From Pholis gunnellus (taxonomy: Eukaryota; Chordata; Actinopteri; Perciformes; Pholidae), in the NCBI GenBank assembly GCA_910591455.2, contig OU342809.1, positions 18,207,427 to 18,271,426 on the forward strand: DNA of 64,000 bases. The letters are read 5' to 3'. This document shows, one piece after another, positions 45,583 through 58,113 of this stretch. The notes beneath the pieces were generated by a model. That model did no database searches, had not been told where the DNA came from, and worked only from the letters and a program-made list of their open reading frames with translations. Every line of letters starts with the position of its first letter. The first letter of the stretch is position 1. Both the position numbers and the translations under genes were made by a program.

Positions 45583-48500
45583 CTAAAGGGGATCGTTTCC
45601 TGTGTGGATTCTCATGTGTTTCTGTAAATTTGAACGATGGTTAAAAGATTTCTTGCAAGCTGAGCAGCTGAAAGGTTTCTCTCCTGTGTGGATTCTCATG
45701 TGTACCTTTAAATGTGGACGATTGTTAAAAGATTTCTTGCAAACTGAGCAGCTGAAAGATTTTTCTCCTGTGTGGATTCTCATGTGTCTCTGTAAATGTG
45801 AAGAACGGTTAAAAGATTTCTTACAGACTGAGCAGCTGAAAGGTTTCTCTCCTGTGTGGGTTCTCATGTGTTTCTGCAAATTTGAAGAACCGTTAAATGA
45901 TTTCTTGCAAAAGGAGCAGCTGAAAGGTTTTTCTCCTGTGTGGATTCTAATGTGTTTCTGCAAATTTGAAGAACCGTTAAATGATTTCTTGCAAAAGGAG
46001 CAGCTGAAAGGTTTTTCTCCTGTGTGGGTTCTCATGTGACTCTGTAAAGTTGAACGCTGCTTAAAACATTTCTTACAGACTGAGCAGCTGTAAGGTTTCT
46101 CTCCTGTGTGGATTCTCATGTGTATCTGCAAATATTCACGATAGTGAAAAGATTTCTTGCAAACGGAGCAGCTGAAAGGTTTCTCTCCTGTGTGGGTTCT
46201 CATGTGTCTATTCAGATTTTGACTATTGACAAATGATTTCTCACACTCAGAGCATCTAAAAGGTTTCTCACCAGCGCTACACCTTGAATCACTGACACGG
46301 ATTTCATCAGGTTTCAAATAGTTTAAACCCGACTGAGGTTCTCTGGTCTCCTTACAATCACCACTGTCATCAGTGTCAGAAGAGTCTCCAGTCTTCTCAT
46401 CAGTATCTGGTTCTGGATATCTATCTGGATCCAAGTTCCTGTCTGGTTCTGATCCTCCACAGTCTTCATCAGCTACTGTTTCCATCTGTTCAGTTTGTCT
46501 TTGATGAAGCTGTGAGGACTGAGCTTCCTCTTCTTCATCTTCACTCTTCACAGGAGTGAATGAGAACTTGACATCAGCCTCCTCCAGACCTTGAAGCTGC
46601 TCTCCTTCCTGACTGGTGCAGAGTTCCTCCTGTTCCTCTTTAATGTGTGAGGGCTCTGGGTCCTCCTGGTCCAGACTGGAGCTCCACTCCTGCTGCTCAG
46701 AGGGAACCTCTTCTTTAACCACCAACAGCTGCTGGACATCTGCAGGGAAACAGTAAACACACACAGAGACATTACAAAGACATTGTAGTATTGAGCAAAT
46801 AGTCTCCTGTACATACACTTCCAGAGTATCAATAGAACCAGATAATACAATCATGTAATCAATGTATGTGACCATGAACATATGAACCAGTTTCAGGTGC
46901 TTGTCACATTTTTCACCCCCGCTTTATTTTAAATATGATCATTCAAATGTATCATTCTGGTGTAGTCTTAGAAGAAAATTAAGTGATAAGACATTTACTT
47001 TAAGCAAAAAACTAATTTATTATTCAGTTATTAATCAGTATTTCAGCTCTAGTTGAGCAGCTGGCTCGTTAGCTTTTTTTTTATCATCAATTATTATTAT
47101 TATTAACCTTTATTTAGACAAATTCCATTGAGACTGAGGTCTCATTTTCAAAGGTTTTAGTCAAATAAAAACAAAGTTAGCAAGAGTAGTGAGAACCATC
47201 GCCTATACAAAATAAAGTGATTCGTTTTCATTGAACCCTGTTACCGTATGGCTTCATATTAACTTCTACTGTTACTGTAAAGCTGTTAGAATTGTGGCCT
47301 ATCTTCTATTTGCAATTAATATGCATTCAATCCAGTTCAATTATTTAAATTAAAATGATAATCTACTCTGAATAAGGTAGCTTATCAAGAGTAAAATAAT
47401 AGCTGTGATCTATACACACACACCTCTGCATTAGCAACCTGCTGAAATGAAGGTACAGGCTCCTTAACCCTCTGTCTCATTACTTCAGGATCCTTGGGAG
47501 CAACTGCACGTGGGACTGTTGGGACTGTTAGTCCACTGGCTGTGGTCATTACAGTGAACAGTGTCTGTCAGTGCGATGAGAGGGCATGTGAGCCCTTGTT
47601 GCTGTAGTTCATCTCATTGGAGCAGAGGCTGCATTTAGCATACTCTGCCTTATCAATGTATTTAAAATACTGTGACAGCGTGAAGCTGTACTCACGTCTG
47701 TTGAGACCTCCACCTTTATCCAGGCCCAGCTCCACTCACATCTCAGCCCTGCGTCAAGCTGCGCTACACAAACAGCCTCCTCTTCCTGAAGCTCTTTGAC
47801 CTCATCATCTCATCAGTATCTGGGCCTCATCATCGTGGTCATAAAAGTTATCACCACGAAATCGCCTCATTCTACTTTGAGTTAAAACAAACAACCTGCA
47901 ACCAGATCCGCCGGTATTTTGGTTTAACGTTAATGACTGACCGTGTGAACTGAACCGGAACATGACTGCGGCCAAGTGGTCCGGCATCCGCGGAACCACG
48001 GTGACGTCAGCCGGCACTTGAAATGTAATGCTCGTCTATTCGTGGTGCTACGGTACGGGTGCTTGGATAGCCCAAAAAGCCCGGAAATAGACCTATATTT
48101 CATCAATAATTTGCCTAATTTGTTCAAAAAACAACGTCATTTTGTATATGATATGAAATCCAACAATAATAAAATCTGAAGTTACACTGCTGTATACTCT
48201 TTAATTGAAAAAGGGTTTGAAAATTATAATGCTACCTAATAATAATCTTTGATCTGTAATAAAAACATTTCCTTCATTGGTTAGCTAACATTTCCATTGG
48301 AGTTCTGTTCATGATGACCCCATATATCTCCATGTCAAATGTAATGTAATTTTACTGTACATTTTTTAAGATAACTAAAAGGCAAAGTCAACTCAAATGT
48401 AATTCCTTTTCATAAATTAAGGATTTGTTTTTTATAAAATGTCAAATATAGGGAAATTATTAATATAATATGAGCTAATTTTGCCTATATTTTCTCAAAC

Positions 48501-51500
48501 ATTGTACAGTAAAATCTCATGAAATTAGACATGTACATAGTAAAGGTCCTCATGGACAACAATCCAGTGAAAGTGTAATATAACCTCTTAAGGAATTCAA
48601 GTAATCAAAGTCCAAATATGAAGAAATTATGAAAATGAAGGCCATTTGAGTTGACTTTACCTTTAATTTTCTCAAAAACTGTACAGTAAAATATCATGAA
48701 ATTAGACATGTACGTAGTAGGGGTTGTCATGAACAACAATCCAGTGACATTTTGATATAACCTCTTAAGGATTTGTTTTTATAAAATGTAAAATATAGGG
48801 AAATTATGAATATCATAATTTCATTTGAGCTAACTTTGCCTTTAATTATCTCAAAAACTTTACAGTAATAGCTCATGAAATTAGACAACTGCCTGCAGAT
48901 TAATGTTGCAAGGTGTATCGATACTAAAAAGGTACCGCGGTACCCGGACGTGAAAAACGATACGATTTTGCATATTTTTAGTATCGCTACTTCATTAAAA
49001 TAGCGCGCGATCAGAACGCACTCACTGTTCCGCTTCCTGTCATGCTGCCTGTACGCATTGACTGCAAGGGGGCGGGGCTGCCCAGCGCTCACACACGCAA
49101 CAGGCAGCCTGCGAGTGATCGCAGGGGAGACATGGCGTCAAGTGCAGGAGCTTTTGCCGACCGTCCTCGGCTTGTTAGAAAAAAAGATGCCAGAAGTGAA
49201 ATCTGGAAGTACTTTGGCTATATTGCAGACAAGTGAAGGAAAGCCCACTGACATGCAGAGACCCGTCTGTAAAACGTGTTTCAAAGCCACACAGACCAAG
49301 GGACACGTCAAACATGGCAAAGCACCTTTCCGACAGACACCCCGAACCTTTCAAAGAGTTCAGAGAACGACAGGTAAGCAAATGTGGTTATAAACATGAA
49401 CACCCCCAAGCTCACCCTTAAACAGCCTAACACGAGCCGTAGCCTAGTTTGACGACAAGCCTATATGATCATGAGGTCACAATGCACACAAAAGTGTACT
49501 AAATGAAACACAATTGATGCAAAATGGCTACATGCTGGTGGATCTTGAGCTAATTATTTGTATTTTTAGTTAAGGAAAAATAATTATTCCATGAATTAAG
49601 ATAAAATATGAAGTGAAAATATCAAACTCACTATGCAAGTAAATTAAGCATTTTTTATCCACCCACTCCCACAGACAGTCAAACAGATGCCAGAGAGTTC
49701 CCTTCCAGCTGTGTTTGAAAGCCAGCAGAAATATGAGAGAGGCTCAACAGATGCGAAGAGGTTAAACAGAGCAGTGGGCTGAGTTCATCTGTACTGATCA
49801 GGTGCCAATATACACAGTCGAAAAAACTGGATTTAGGAATCTTGTGCATGCGTTGGACAGAAAATATGATATGCCAGGGAGAAATTATTTCATGAACAAT
49901 GAAATTCCACAGATCTACAATGAGACCAATCAGGTTATTCAGGCTCAACTTCAATGCCAGCCTTGTTTTGCTCTCACCACTGACCTCTGGACAAGCAGGG
50001 CAGTTGATGCATACATGGCACTCACAATCCAGTACGTAACAGAAACCTGGGAAATGCAGTCCTGGTGTTTAAGGATGTACTCCTTTGTATTCAGACCATA
50101 CTGCAGATTCTATCCATGAAGCGCTGGAGGAGATGGTGTGTGAAAAATGGGGATTGGACATGCCAAAAATGGCTGATAATACCTACTGACAATGCCTCCA
50201 ACAACAAAAAGGCATTTGAAAATTACACTTGGATACCCTGTTTTGGGCATAATCTACATTTGGCAGTGGGCAAGGCTTTAGGCCTGGACAACATTAAAAC
50301 AAGCTTGTCCAGGCTTTGGACAACCTTGTCTGCATTTTGCAGGTCAAATAAAATTATTTTTGTGCAACAATTAAATCCACATACAGTATTTGTTATGTTT
50401 TTTGTCTCTTTTTATATGCCCCCTTGCTATATCTGTCTGTGTGAAGAGGGTGGTCAGGTATGTTTTGCGTTTCATGTTGTGTTTTTGTCTTGAAAAACAT
50501 TAATGTGCATGTGTTCCAACTGATTCCAAATACATTAGTTTTAGAACAATGCCTTTGATCACCACCACACTAAGGAAGTGGGTAGAGCTATACAGACCAA
50601 GGCTTTTACGAAGCGTAATGTCTAGATTTTCAAAATAGAGAATCGAAACAGACATACAGTAAAATGACATTACATTTTTAATGGACATAGTCCGAGTGAT
50701 CATGAACAAGAATCCATTGAAAATGTACTACAACCTCTTCAGGAACTGTTTATTTAACAGTTAAAATATGAGGAAATTATGAATATCATAATTTCATTTG
50801 GGCCAACTTTGCCTTTAATTATCTCAGAAAATGTAGTCAAATTACATTACATTTGACATGGAGATATATGGGGTCATCATGAACAGAACTCCAATAGAAA
50901 TGTTAGCCAACCAATGAAGGAAATGTTTATTACAGATCAAAGATTATTATTTGGTCATATTATAATTTTTGAACACCCTTTTCAATTAAATGTTTCATCA
51001 AGTTACATTTTTTCCTCCTAAATCGCGATAATGACGAACGTTAACAGTCGACAAAGTTCCGCATCCAGTGGACGTTAGCCTCAACCCATGAAGTCTGAAC
51101 GGTAACGGAACTTAAACTTTAACGGAGGGAAAGAAGACGCTGTAGACATCTTAACGCTGATTGGCCAAGACTCGACACGTCACATCAAAGATGTTTTATT
51201 GCAAAGATCACAACATCACCCTTTCTCATTGTCTCACTCCAATCTGATAAACGCTGGCTGGCCAGTTGACCCCCCCCCCAAAAAAACAAAAGCGACAAGT
51301 TTGCAGATATGAAATCAGGGGAAGAAGAAAAAGATTAATTGCCACCGACTTTCACTCAAAACTACATTACAAGTTATCAGCCGGAGTATGAACAGTGTTT
51401 GAGAAAAGAAATAAAGTGAACCTACGTGCTCTTTGTATCCGAACTTCCGGGTTGAAAACAGCGTCCAGTAGTTCCCGTTGTCTCTTGTTCTGCTCTTTTA

Positions 51501-51618
51501 AACGAGAGAGTTCCTCCTCGTACTCTGCTATCGTTCTTTCAAACAGACCAAATATCTCTTCATCAGCCGCAGTTAGTCGCTGGTTGACTAAAGATCTCAG
51601 CATTTCTACTTTAGACAT
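45583..51618 (-). CDS. ZNF-D: C2H2 zinc-finger protein, 8 fingers, two exons
   Basis: Exon 1 is 51426-51618 and exon 2 is 45583-46739; 193 + 1157 nt give 449 aa. Outside the finger array it is almost identical to ZNF-A, including the intron and its nested elements. Helix residues -1/3/6: NNR, YYI, QTS, GNK, GNK, RHR, NHV, HNK. Compared with ZNF-A, fingers 5, 6 and 7 are gone and finger 4 is present twice, so the recognition code differs. One finger has CSAC in place of CSVC, which keeps both cysteines. The linker lost two residues (GK in ADGKDCGG). Confidence 0.88.
46920..47961 (-). mobile_element. hATb copy in the ZNF-D intron, first part
   Basis: Matches 14003-15044 nearly base for base, including loss of the left terminus and the 27-bp inverted stretch just before it. 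Confidence 0.75.
47962..50990. mobile_element. Composite element in hATb, block D copy
   Basis: Same insertion as 15045-18097. It is 24 bp shorter because block A has a partly duplicated AACCTGGGAAATG...TCCTGGTGTTT segment near 17120-17180. Includes the decayed Ac-like hAT transposase (49042-50343). Confidence 0.65.
49042..50343 (+). pseudogene. Decayed Ac-like hAT transposase, block D copy
   Basis: Same remains and lesions as at 16125-17450: split BED finger, LTTDLWTSRAVDAYMALT, CFGHNLHLAVGKAL. The lesions are shared, so the element was already dead before blocks A and D separated. Confidence 0.75.
50991..51312 (-). mobile_element. hATb copy in the ZNF-D intron, second part
   Basis: Equivalent of 18098-18418, ending in AAGTTTGCAGATATG. 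Confidence 0.7.
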
Positions 51619-52535
51619 TTTCACTAAACCACAGAAACTTTTCCTCCAGACAAACTCCGTTAAAAACACCGTTTACTCTCATTACACTCTGACTAGCGCT
51701 GTGATGGTCACTTCCGTCCCCGTCGGTCTGTTTCCAGTGTAGTGTATTTTCCTCAATACACATGAAACAGCATACTTGCTTGACTATGTCCTTTGTTAGG
51801 AGCAGATGTATGGAATGTGGGAGGCCCGTGTAGGAGGCATGTCCTTGATTTATGCGCCCTGTGACATGTCCAGATGTTTTATATTATCGGAGCAGGCATA
51901 CGAGGAGGGGCCGGTGTGCGAGTTTAACTGGTTTTGAATTAACTGGTTTATGGTCGAGTGCGTAAAGCAGATGTGTGGTAGGAGTGGCCTTTCAGGACCC
52001 ATGTTGAATAAACAGGAAATAAACATTTCTCCTCTCTCTTTCACGTAGTTTCCACGGTTTCTTATGAAAGCATATAAAGCGAACACTTTGCTGGATAATG
52101 TACTACTCGTTCGCGTGGCTGTGGTTGAGATTCTGAGGACACATAACGAGGACCAGAGTGAATGACAGAGTTGGTGGTAGGTGTCGATGCCTGTTCAAAA
52201 TACTTACGTCAATAAATCCTTTATGAAACGCTCTGTTGTCCGTCTTATATTTGTATCATATATCGTTATTAATCTGATGTGGAGTCGATCTCAGACCGAT
52301 AGACCTGTCCGTGCATTCATGCAGCCTGTGAGTTAAACATGTACTGAGCTCAAACACTGCATACAGATCGACGACTGTCAGCTGTGGGAAACTGTGATCC
52401 ACCCAGATTAACTTGTGATTCAATTGATGTATGCTATCCACCATCGATCATAATTCATATTAAAGACTTCGGACATTCATGTTATGCTAACGATACTCTA
52501 CACTGTGCAGCACACATTCATCCAGATAAGACATG
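51619..52535. other. Upstream region of ZNF-D and A/D-specific segment
   Basis: Same as 18726-19628 but keeps 17-19 bp near 51700 (GTGATGGTCACTTCCGTC) that block A has lost. Similarity to block A stops at ACATGACT (about 52535), where the 3' flank of ZNF-E begins. No gene is supported. Confidence 0.55.
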
Positions 52536-52763
52536 ACTGGACACTCCAGTCACAGATGGATTTAATCCTGATGAACAAAGTGTGCTCTGTAAAACTGTAT
52601 GAACCAGTGAAATACACAAACCTTTTTGTTTTTATTGATGAAATCATTTAAATACAATATACTGTGCACAGATGCAGGTAAAACCATCATCTTCAACTTA
52701 CATTACCATGAAATCAATCATCAATATAATCATCAAAACTATTTCAAACTGTACAGTTGGCGC

Positions 52764-55682
52764 TCATTCAGTGCATAACTTTTTGTATTGAAATATTGAA
52801 ATCAGTTTAGTTGAACCACGGTTAATCATGTGTAACTTCGGAGGTGACTCGTGCTGAACGCTTTTATCACAAAAGGAAACTTTACTGGAACCAGAACAGC
52901 TAAAGGGGATTGTTTCTGTGTGGATTCTCATGTGCATCTGTAAATGTGAACGCTGGTTAAAAGATTTCTTACAGACTGAGCAGCTGAAAGGTTTTTCTCC
53001 TGTGTGGGTTCTCATGTGTATCTGTAAATTGGAAGAATGGTTAAAAGATTTTTTGCAAACTGAGCAGCTGAAAGGTTTTTCTCCTGTGTGGGTTCTCATG
53101 TGTATCTGTAAATTTGAAGAATTGTTAAAAGATTTCTTGCAAATGGAGCAGCTGAAAGGTTTTTCTCCTGTGTGGGTTCTCATGTGTTTCTGTAAATGTG
53201 AACGCTGCTTAAAAAATTTCTTACAGACTGAGCAGCTGAAAGGTTTCTCTCCTGTGTGGGTTCTCATGTGTTTCTGCAAATTTGAAGAAATGTTAAATGA
53301 TTTCTTGCAAACTGAGCAGCTGAAAGGTTTTTCTCCTGTGTGGGTTCTCATGTGTATCTGTAAATTTGAAGAACTGTTAAAAGATTTCTTGCAAATGGAG
53401 CAGCTGAAAGTTTTTTCTCCTGTGTGGGTTCTCATGTGTATCTGTAAATGTGAACGATGCTTAAAAGATTTCTTACAGACTGAGCAGCTGAAAGATTTCT
53501 CTCCTGTGTGGGTGCTCATGTGTATCTGTAAATGTGAACGCTGCTTAAAAGATTTCTTACAGACTGAGCAGCTGAAAGGTTTCTCTCCTGTGTGGGTTCT
53601 CATGTGTCTCTTCAGATTTTGACGATTGCCAAATGTTTTCTCACACTCAGAGCATCTAAAATGTTTCTCACCAGCGCTACATCTTGAATCACTGACACGG
53701 ATTTCATCAGGTTTCAAATAGTTTAAACCTGACTTAGGTTCTCTGGTCTTACAATCACCACTGTCATCAGTGTCAGAAGAGTCTCCAGTCTTCTCATCAG
53801 TATCTGGTTCTGGATGTCTATCTGGATCCAAGTTCCTGTCTGGTTCTGATCCTCCACAGTCCTTTCCATCAGCTTCTGTTTCCATCTGTTCAGTTTGTCT
53901 TTGATGAAGCTGTGAGGACTGAGCTTCCTCTTCTTCATCGTCACTCTTCACAGGAGTGAATGAGAACTTGACATCAGCCTCCTCCAGACCTTGAAGCTGC
54001 TCTCCTTCCTGACTGGTGCAGAGTTCCTCCTGTTCCTCTTTAATGTGTGAGGGCTCTGGGTCCTCCTGGTCCAGACTGGAGCTCCACTCCTGCTGCTCAG
54101 AGGGAACCTCTTCTTTAACCACCAACAGCTGCTGGACGTCTGCAGGAAAACAGTAAACACACACAGAGACATTACAAAGACATTTTAGAATTGAGCAAAT
54201 TGTCTCCTGTACATACACTTCCAGAGTATCAATAGAACCAGATAATACAATAATTTAATCAACTTATGTGACCATGAACATATGAACCATTTTAAGCTGC
54301 CAAATCCATGTGGTGTTATCAAAGAGAACAAACTTGTACCTGAAGTTGAAATATTTCCTGTCATCTAGAAGCTGAGAGAACAAATCAGCATACCTGCAAA
54401 CTCATAAGAGGTGAAAAATGTGACAAGCACCTGAAACCCTGTCGGTTCCCTGAGAGAATTTTACTTTAAATATGATCTTTAAAATGAATCATTCTGGTGT
54501 ACTCTGAGAAGAATATTAACCTCTTAAACCCTAGGCCTATTTTGAGACCTCTGCTCAAAAATGTCATACCCATACTCAAAAGTGTAAATCTCTAACTACA
54601 AGGTTTATGTGAATAATTTAAATGGCATAATAACACAAATAAATGTTAGCTTTGTTAATATGTGTACATATCACTGAATATGTTACTGGTAAATGCAGGA
54701 CGAATGTTACACACAGCTGAAATTGAACATTTTCAGGTTCGCTTTTTTTTTTCTCCATCTAAAAAGCACTTTTATTGATTTGAAATGATGCAGACGAAGG
54801 CCAAAACTCTCCCAAATCATATCACAACACGTCAGCAGTCCTTTGATAAAGTGAAGTATGCCTGAGAAATCAAGGCCGGTGTACAGGTCAGCTGAGGTCA
54901 GCCAACATCAATTCTGATTTTGGAAGCAGCACATATAGCTGTTTTATTGTACTTTTATATACTATATAACTATATATTTCACTTATTTTATCACTAATAG
55001 TGTTCAATCTATCTAATACAGTAGTTTGGCATCATTTTGAGAGCCTGGGCCATATAAAAACCTGTAAAATATGGCTCATTTTCGTCTGAATTTCAGTTTT
55101 ACTGAATGCAATTGAACCTTACCAAAGCCTGTGATTGGCCGACTTGCGCATGTGATACAGATTTGAACCCGGAAGAGTCTGGGGAATGTAGTGATACGTT
55201 CTTTGAGTTGTTTGACAGATTTTATGCCAATAAAATAATCGAAAACAGTGATCCGCTCCCATGGGTCAAACCCATTGGCCAAAACTGAAATTATTACTCA
55301 TTTGTCATAGAGACTCAGTTTCTTCGAAGAAAGGAGGACAGAAAGTTGCTGCAAATGGAGGAAAGGATTAAAACAATTTTGGGGTGATTTTCCTCCAGAA
55401 AAACATTTAAAAGGTACGGAGCGTTTCAATATTCATGATAATGCACTGTGTGTTGATCCGAGGGAGAATAATTGTAACTTTCTAATGGTTTGAAGTAGGA
55501 GAATTCGGAAGCTATTGGTTAGATTCAGTGTGTTGTCCTCGTGCTCTTGGATATGCGGTGTGTGTGTGTGTGTGAAAGTGCCATAGGTCGCGCCTGGGAT
55601 CGGTAACTGTGAACATTGCTCGCGTTCTCCTTGCAAGAAATAGGTGAAATTGTGGTAGTACTTGTAGTACCTTGAAGTACTT

Positions 55683-55742
<60 letters not shown>

Positions 55743-57894
55743 TTTGAGTGATTAAAATAGGTTACATGGTCTATTTTATTAGAATTTCTTCATCATGTAG
55801 GTTTTTTAAATATTTTAAAATATAATTTCATTCGTTTTCAGAAGTGATTTGTACTACATCTGTGTACTCTGATCCACCTTTAAAAAGGGGGCTCTCGGGT
55901 GCAAGAGGTTAAGTGATAAGACATTTACTTTAAGCAAAAAACGAATTTATTATTCAGTTATGTTGTGGAAAATGTCTATGTTAATCGGGAGAAGAGTTAT
56001 TCGCAAATTAAAATAAAAGTCTTCAAATGATTCAAAGTTGTCTTTGTTCAATTTAATTATCTTGCAAGAGGGAAATACTCAACACAGCTCTTCAAGCAGA
56101 GTCCGTGTTGGAAGCATTCTCCACACGAGTTAAAATCTTCACAAACTTTATACTAAAACAGAAACAGTCCCCGCCTTGAGATAAATCAAAGATATCGTTT
56201 TACTCTGGCTTTTCGTTCTTCTATGATCTCATGCCAGATGCATTCACGTGAGAACCTAAACATTCCATATTAGGAAGAAAGTACAGTGAGTCTCATTCCT
56301 CACATTTCTTGGGTCTGAATGTATAGCCCGCTAAAGTAAACAGAACACTCAGTAACTGTTCTGGCAGAAAAACTATGTTTACACAGCTTTCTGTTTCTAA
56401 CTCTGTTTTTCTAAGCCTAACAGTGTTTATAAACATTTCATGATACTGAGATACATTTTTTTCCATTACAGTTATTAATCAGTATTTCAGCTATAGCTGA
56501 ACAGCTGGCTAGTTAGCTTTTTCTTAATCATCAATTATTATTATTATTATTATTAACCTTTATTTAGACAAAATCCATTGAGACTGAGGTCTCATTTTCA
56601 AATGTTTTAGTCAAATAAAAACAAAGATAGCAAGAGTAGTGAGAACCATCGCCTATACAAAATAAAGTGATTCGTTTTCATTACTGTATGGCTTAATATT
56701 AACTTCCACTGTTACTGTAAAGCTGTTCTGAAATGAAGGTACAGGCTCCTTAACCCTCTCTCTCATTACTTCAGGGCCCTTGGGAGCAACTGCACGTGGG
56801 ACTGTTGGGACTGTTAGTCCACTGGCTGTGGTCATTACAGTGAACAGTGTCTGGCAGTGCGATGAGAGGGCATGTGAGCCCTTGTTGCTGTAGTTCATCT
56901 CATTGGCGCAGAGGCTGCATTTAGCATACTCTGCCTTATCAATGTATTTAAAATACTGTGACAGTGTGAAGCTGTACTCACGTCTGTTGAGACCTCCACC
57001 TTTATCCAGGCCCACCTCCACTCACATCTCAGCCCTGCGTCAAGCTGCGCTACACAAACAGCCTCCTCTTCCTGAAGCTCTTTGACCTCATCATCCTATC
57101 AGTATCTGGGCCTCTTGTCTCAAGTTAGTATCACCACGAAATCACCTCATTCTACTTTGAGTTAAAAAAAAAACAAAAAAAACAACCTGCAACCAGATCC
57201 GCCATTGTTCCGGTTTAATGTTAACGAGTGACCGCGTGGACTGAACCGGAACACGGGGGGCTTCATGTTTCATCACGTTACGTGTTTTCCTCCTAAAACA
57301 GTCGAGAAAGTTCCGCATGCAGTGGACGTTAGCCTTAACCCAGCAAGTCTGAACGGCAACGGAACATAAACGTTAACGGAGGGAACGACGGTGTATACAT
57401 CTTAACGCTGATTGGCCAAGATTCGACACATCAAGGATGTTTTATTGCAAATATCACGACATCACATTTTCTCCTTGACTCCAATCTGATAAACGCTGGC
57501 TGGCCAGTTGCCCCCCCCCCCCCCCCCCCCCCCATAAAAACCTTTACGGATCTACACGATTCACGTGGATGATATATTTTGATTCATAACAGCACATTTC
57601 GCTGAAAAGCCACAAGTTAGCAGGCATGAACTTCAAACTACATTAAATGTGATCAGCCGGAGCATGAACAGTGTTTGAGAGAAGAAATAAAGTGAACCCA
57701 CGTGCTCTTTGTATCCGAACTTCCGGGTTGAAAACCGCGTCCAGTAGTTCCCGTTGTCTCTTGTTCTGCTCTTTTGAACGAGAGAGTTCCTCCTCGTATT
57801 CTGCTATCGTTTTTTCAAACAAACCAAATATCTCTTCATCAGCCGCAGTTAGTCGCTGGTTGACTAAAGATCTCAGCATTTCTACTTTAGACAT
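52764..57894 (-). CDS. ZNF-E: C2H2 zinc-finger protein, 9 fingers plus a degenerate one, extended C-terminus
   Basis: Exon 1 is 57702-57894 and exon 2 is 52764-54139; 193 + 1376 nt give 522 aa. Helix residues -1/3/6: NNR, QHI, HHI, SNI, INK, QHK, NNI, HNI, QHM. In the other four genes the frame ends at HTGN(D/N)PL. Here a one-base deletion at about 52914 lets it continue for about 45 residues through PFSCSGSSKVSFCDKSV and on to KLHMINRG. This tail is an old zinc finger whose second cysteine is now serine. The intron is the most loaded of the five: hATb, a piggyBac-like element and a solo LTR. Confidence 0.85.
54520..55908. mobile_element. Non-autonomous piggyBac-like element
   Basis: Flanked by TTAA at 54516-54519 and 55909-55912. 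The inverted termini are CCTCTTAAACCC and, on the other strand, CCTCTTGCACCC. The empty site with a single TTAA is seen in block A (GAAAATTAAGTGATAAG, about 14063). TTAA duplication is the hallmark of piggyBac. It contains a (TA)n run and no transposase. A diverged relative is at 30656-31937. Confidence 0.82.
55686..55739. repeat. (TA)n microsatellite
   Basis: Uninterrupted TA run inside the piggyBac-like element; the block-B relative lacks it. Confidence 0.95.
55961..56470. mobile_element. Solo LTR, block E
   Basis: Same 510-bp LTR and same GTTA duplication (55957-55960, 56471-56474) as in block C; only a few bases differ. It is a shared insertion, so blocks C and E have a common ancestor after it. 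Confidence 0.88.
57511..57533 (+). repeat. Poly-C run in hATb
   Basis: A run of about 23 C, against 8-9 in the other copies. Length may be unreliable in the assembly. Confidence 0.85.
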
Positions 57895-58063
57895 TTTCAC
57901 TAAACTACGGAAATGTTTCCTCCAGACAATCTCCGTTAAAAACTCCGTTTATTCTCAGTACACTCTGACTAGCGCTGTGTTGGTCACTTCCGTCCCCGTT
58001 GGTCTGTTTCCAGGTAGCATGCTAAGCTAACTTCGATAGCTTTATAGGCTACCAGGAGATGAG

Positions 58064-58082
58064 TCTTCTTCTTCTTCTTCTT

Positions 58083-58113
<31 letters not shown>

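Larger units (their letters stand above)
54389..57628 (-). mobile_element. hATb copy in the ZNF-E intron
   Basis: Ends CATACCTGCAAACTC and TTAGCAGGCATG, left flank AAATCAG as in block C. The BED remnant is on the minus strand at about 56860-56950. It contains a piggyBac-like element and a solo LTR. Confidence 0.75.

Noticed and set aside
55076..55282. Minus-strand 68-residue frame in the piggyBac-like element, considered as a transposase remnant
   Set aside because: No piggyBac catalytic motif; the diverged block-B copy does not keep the frame.
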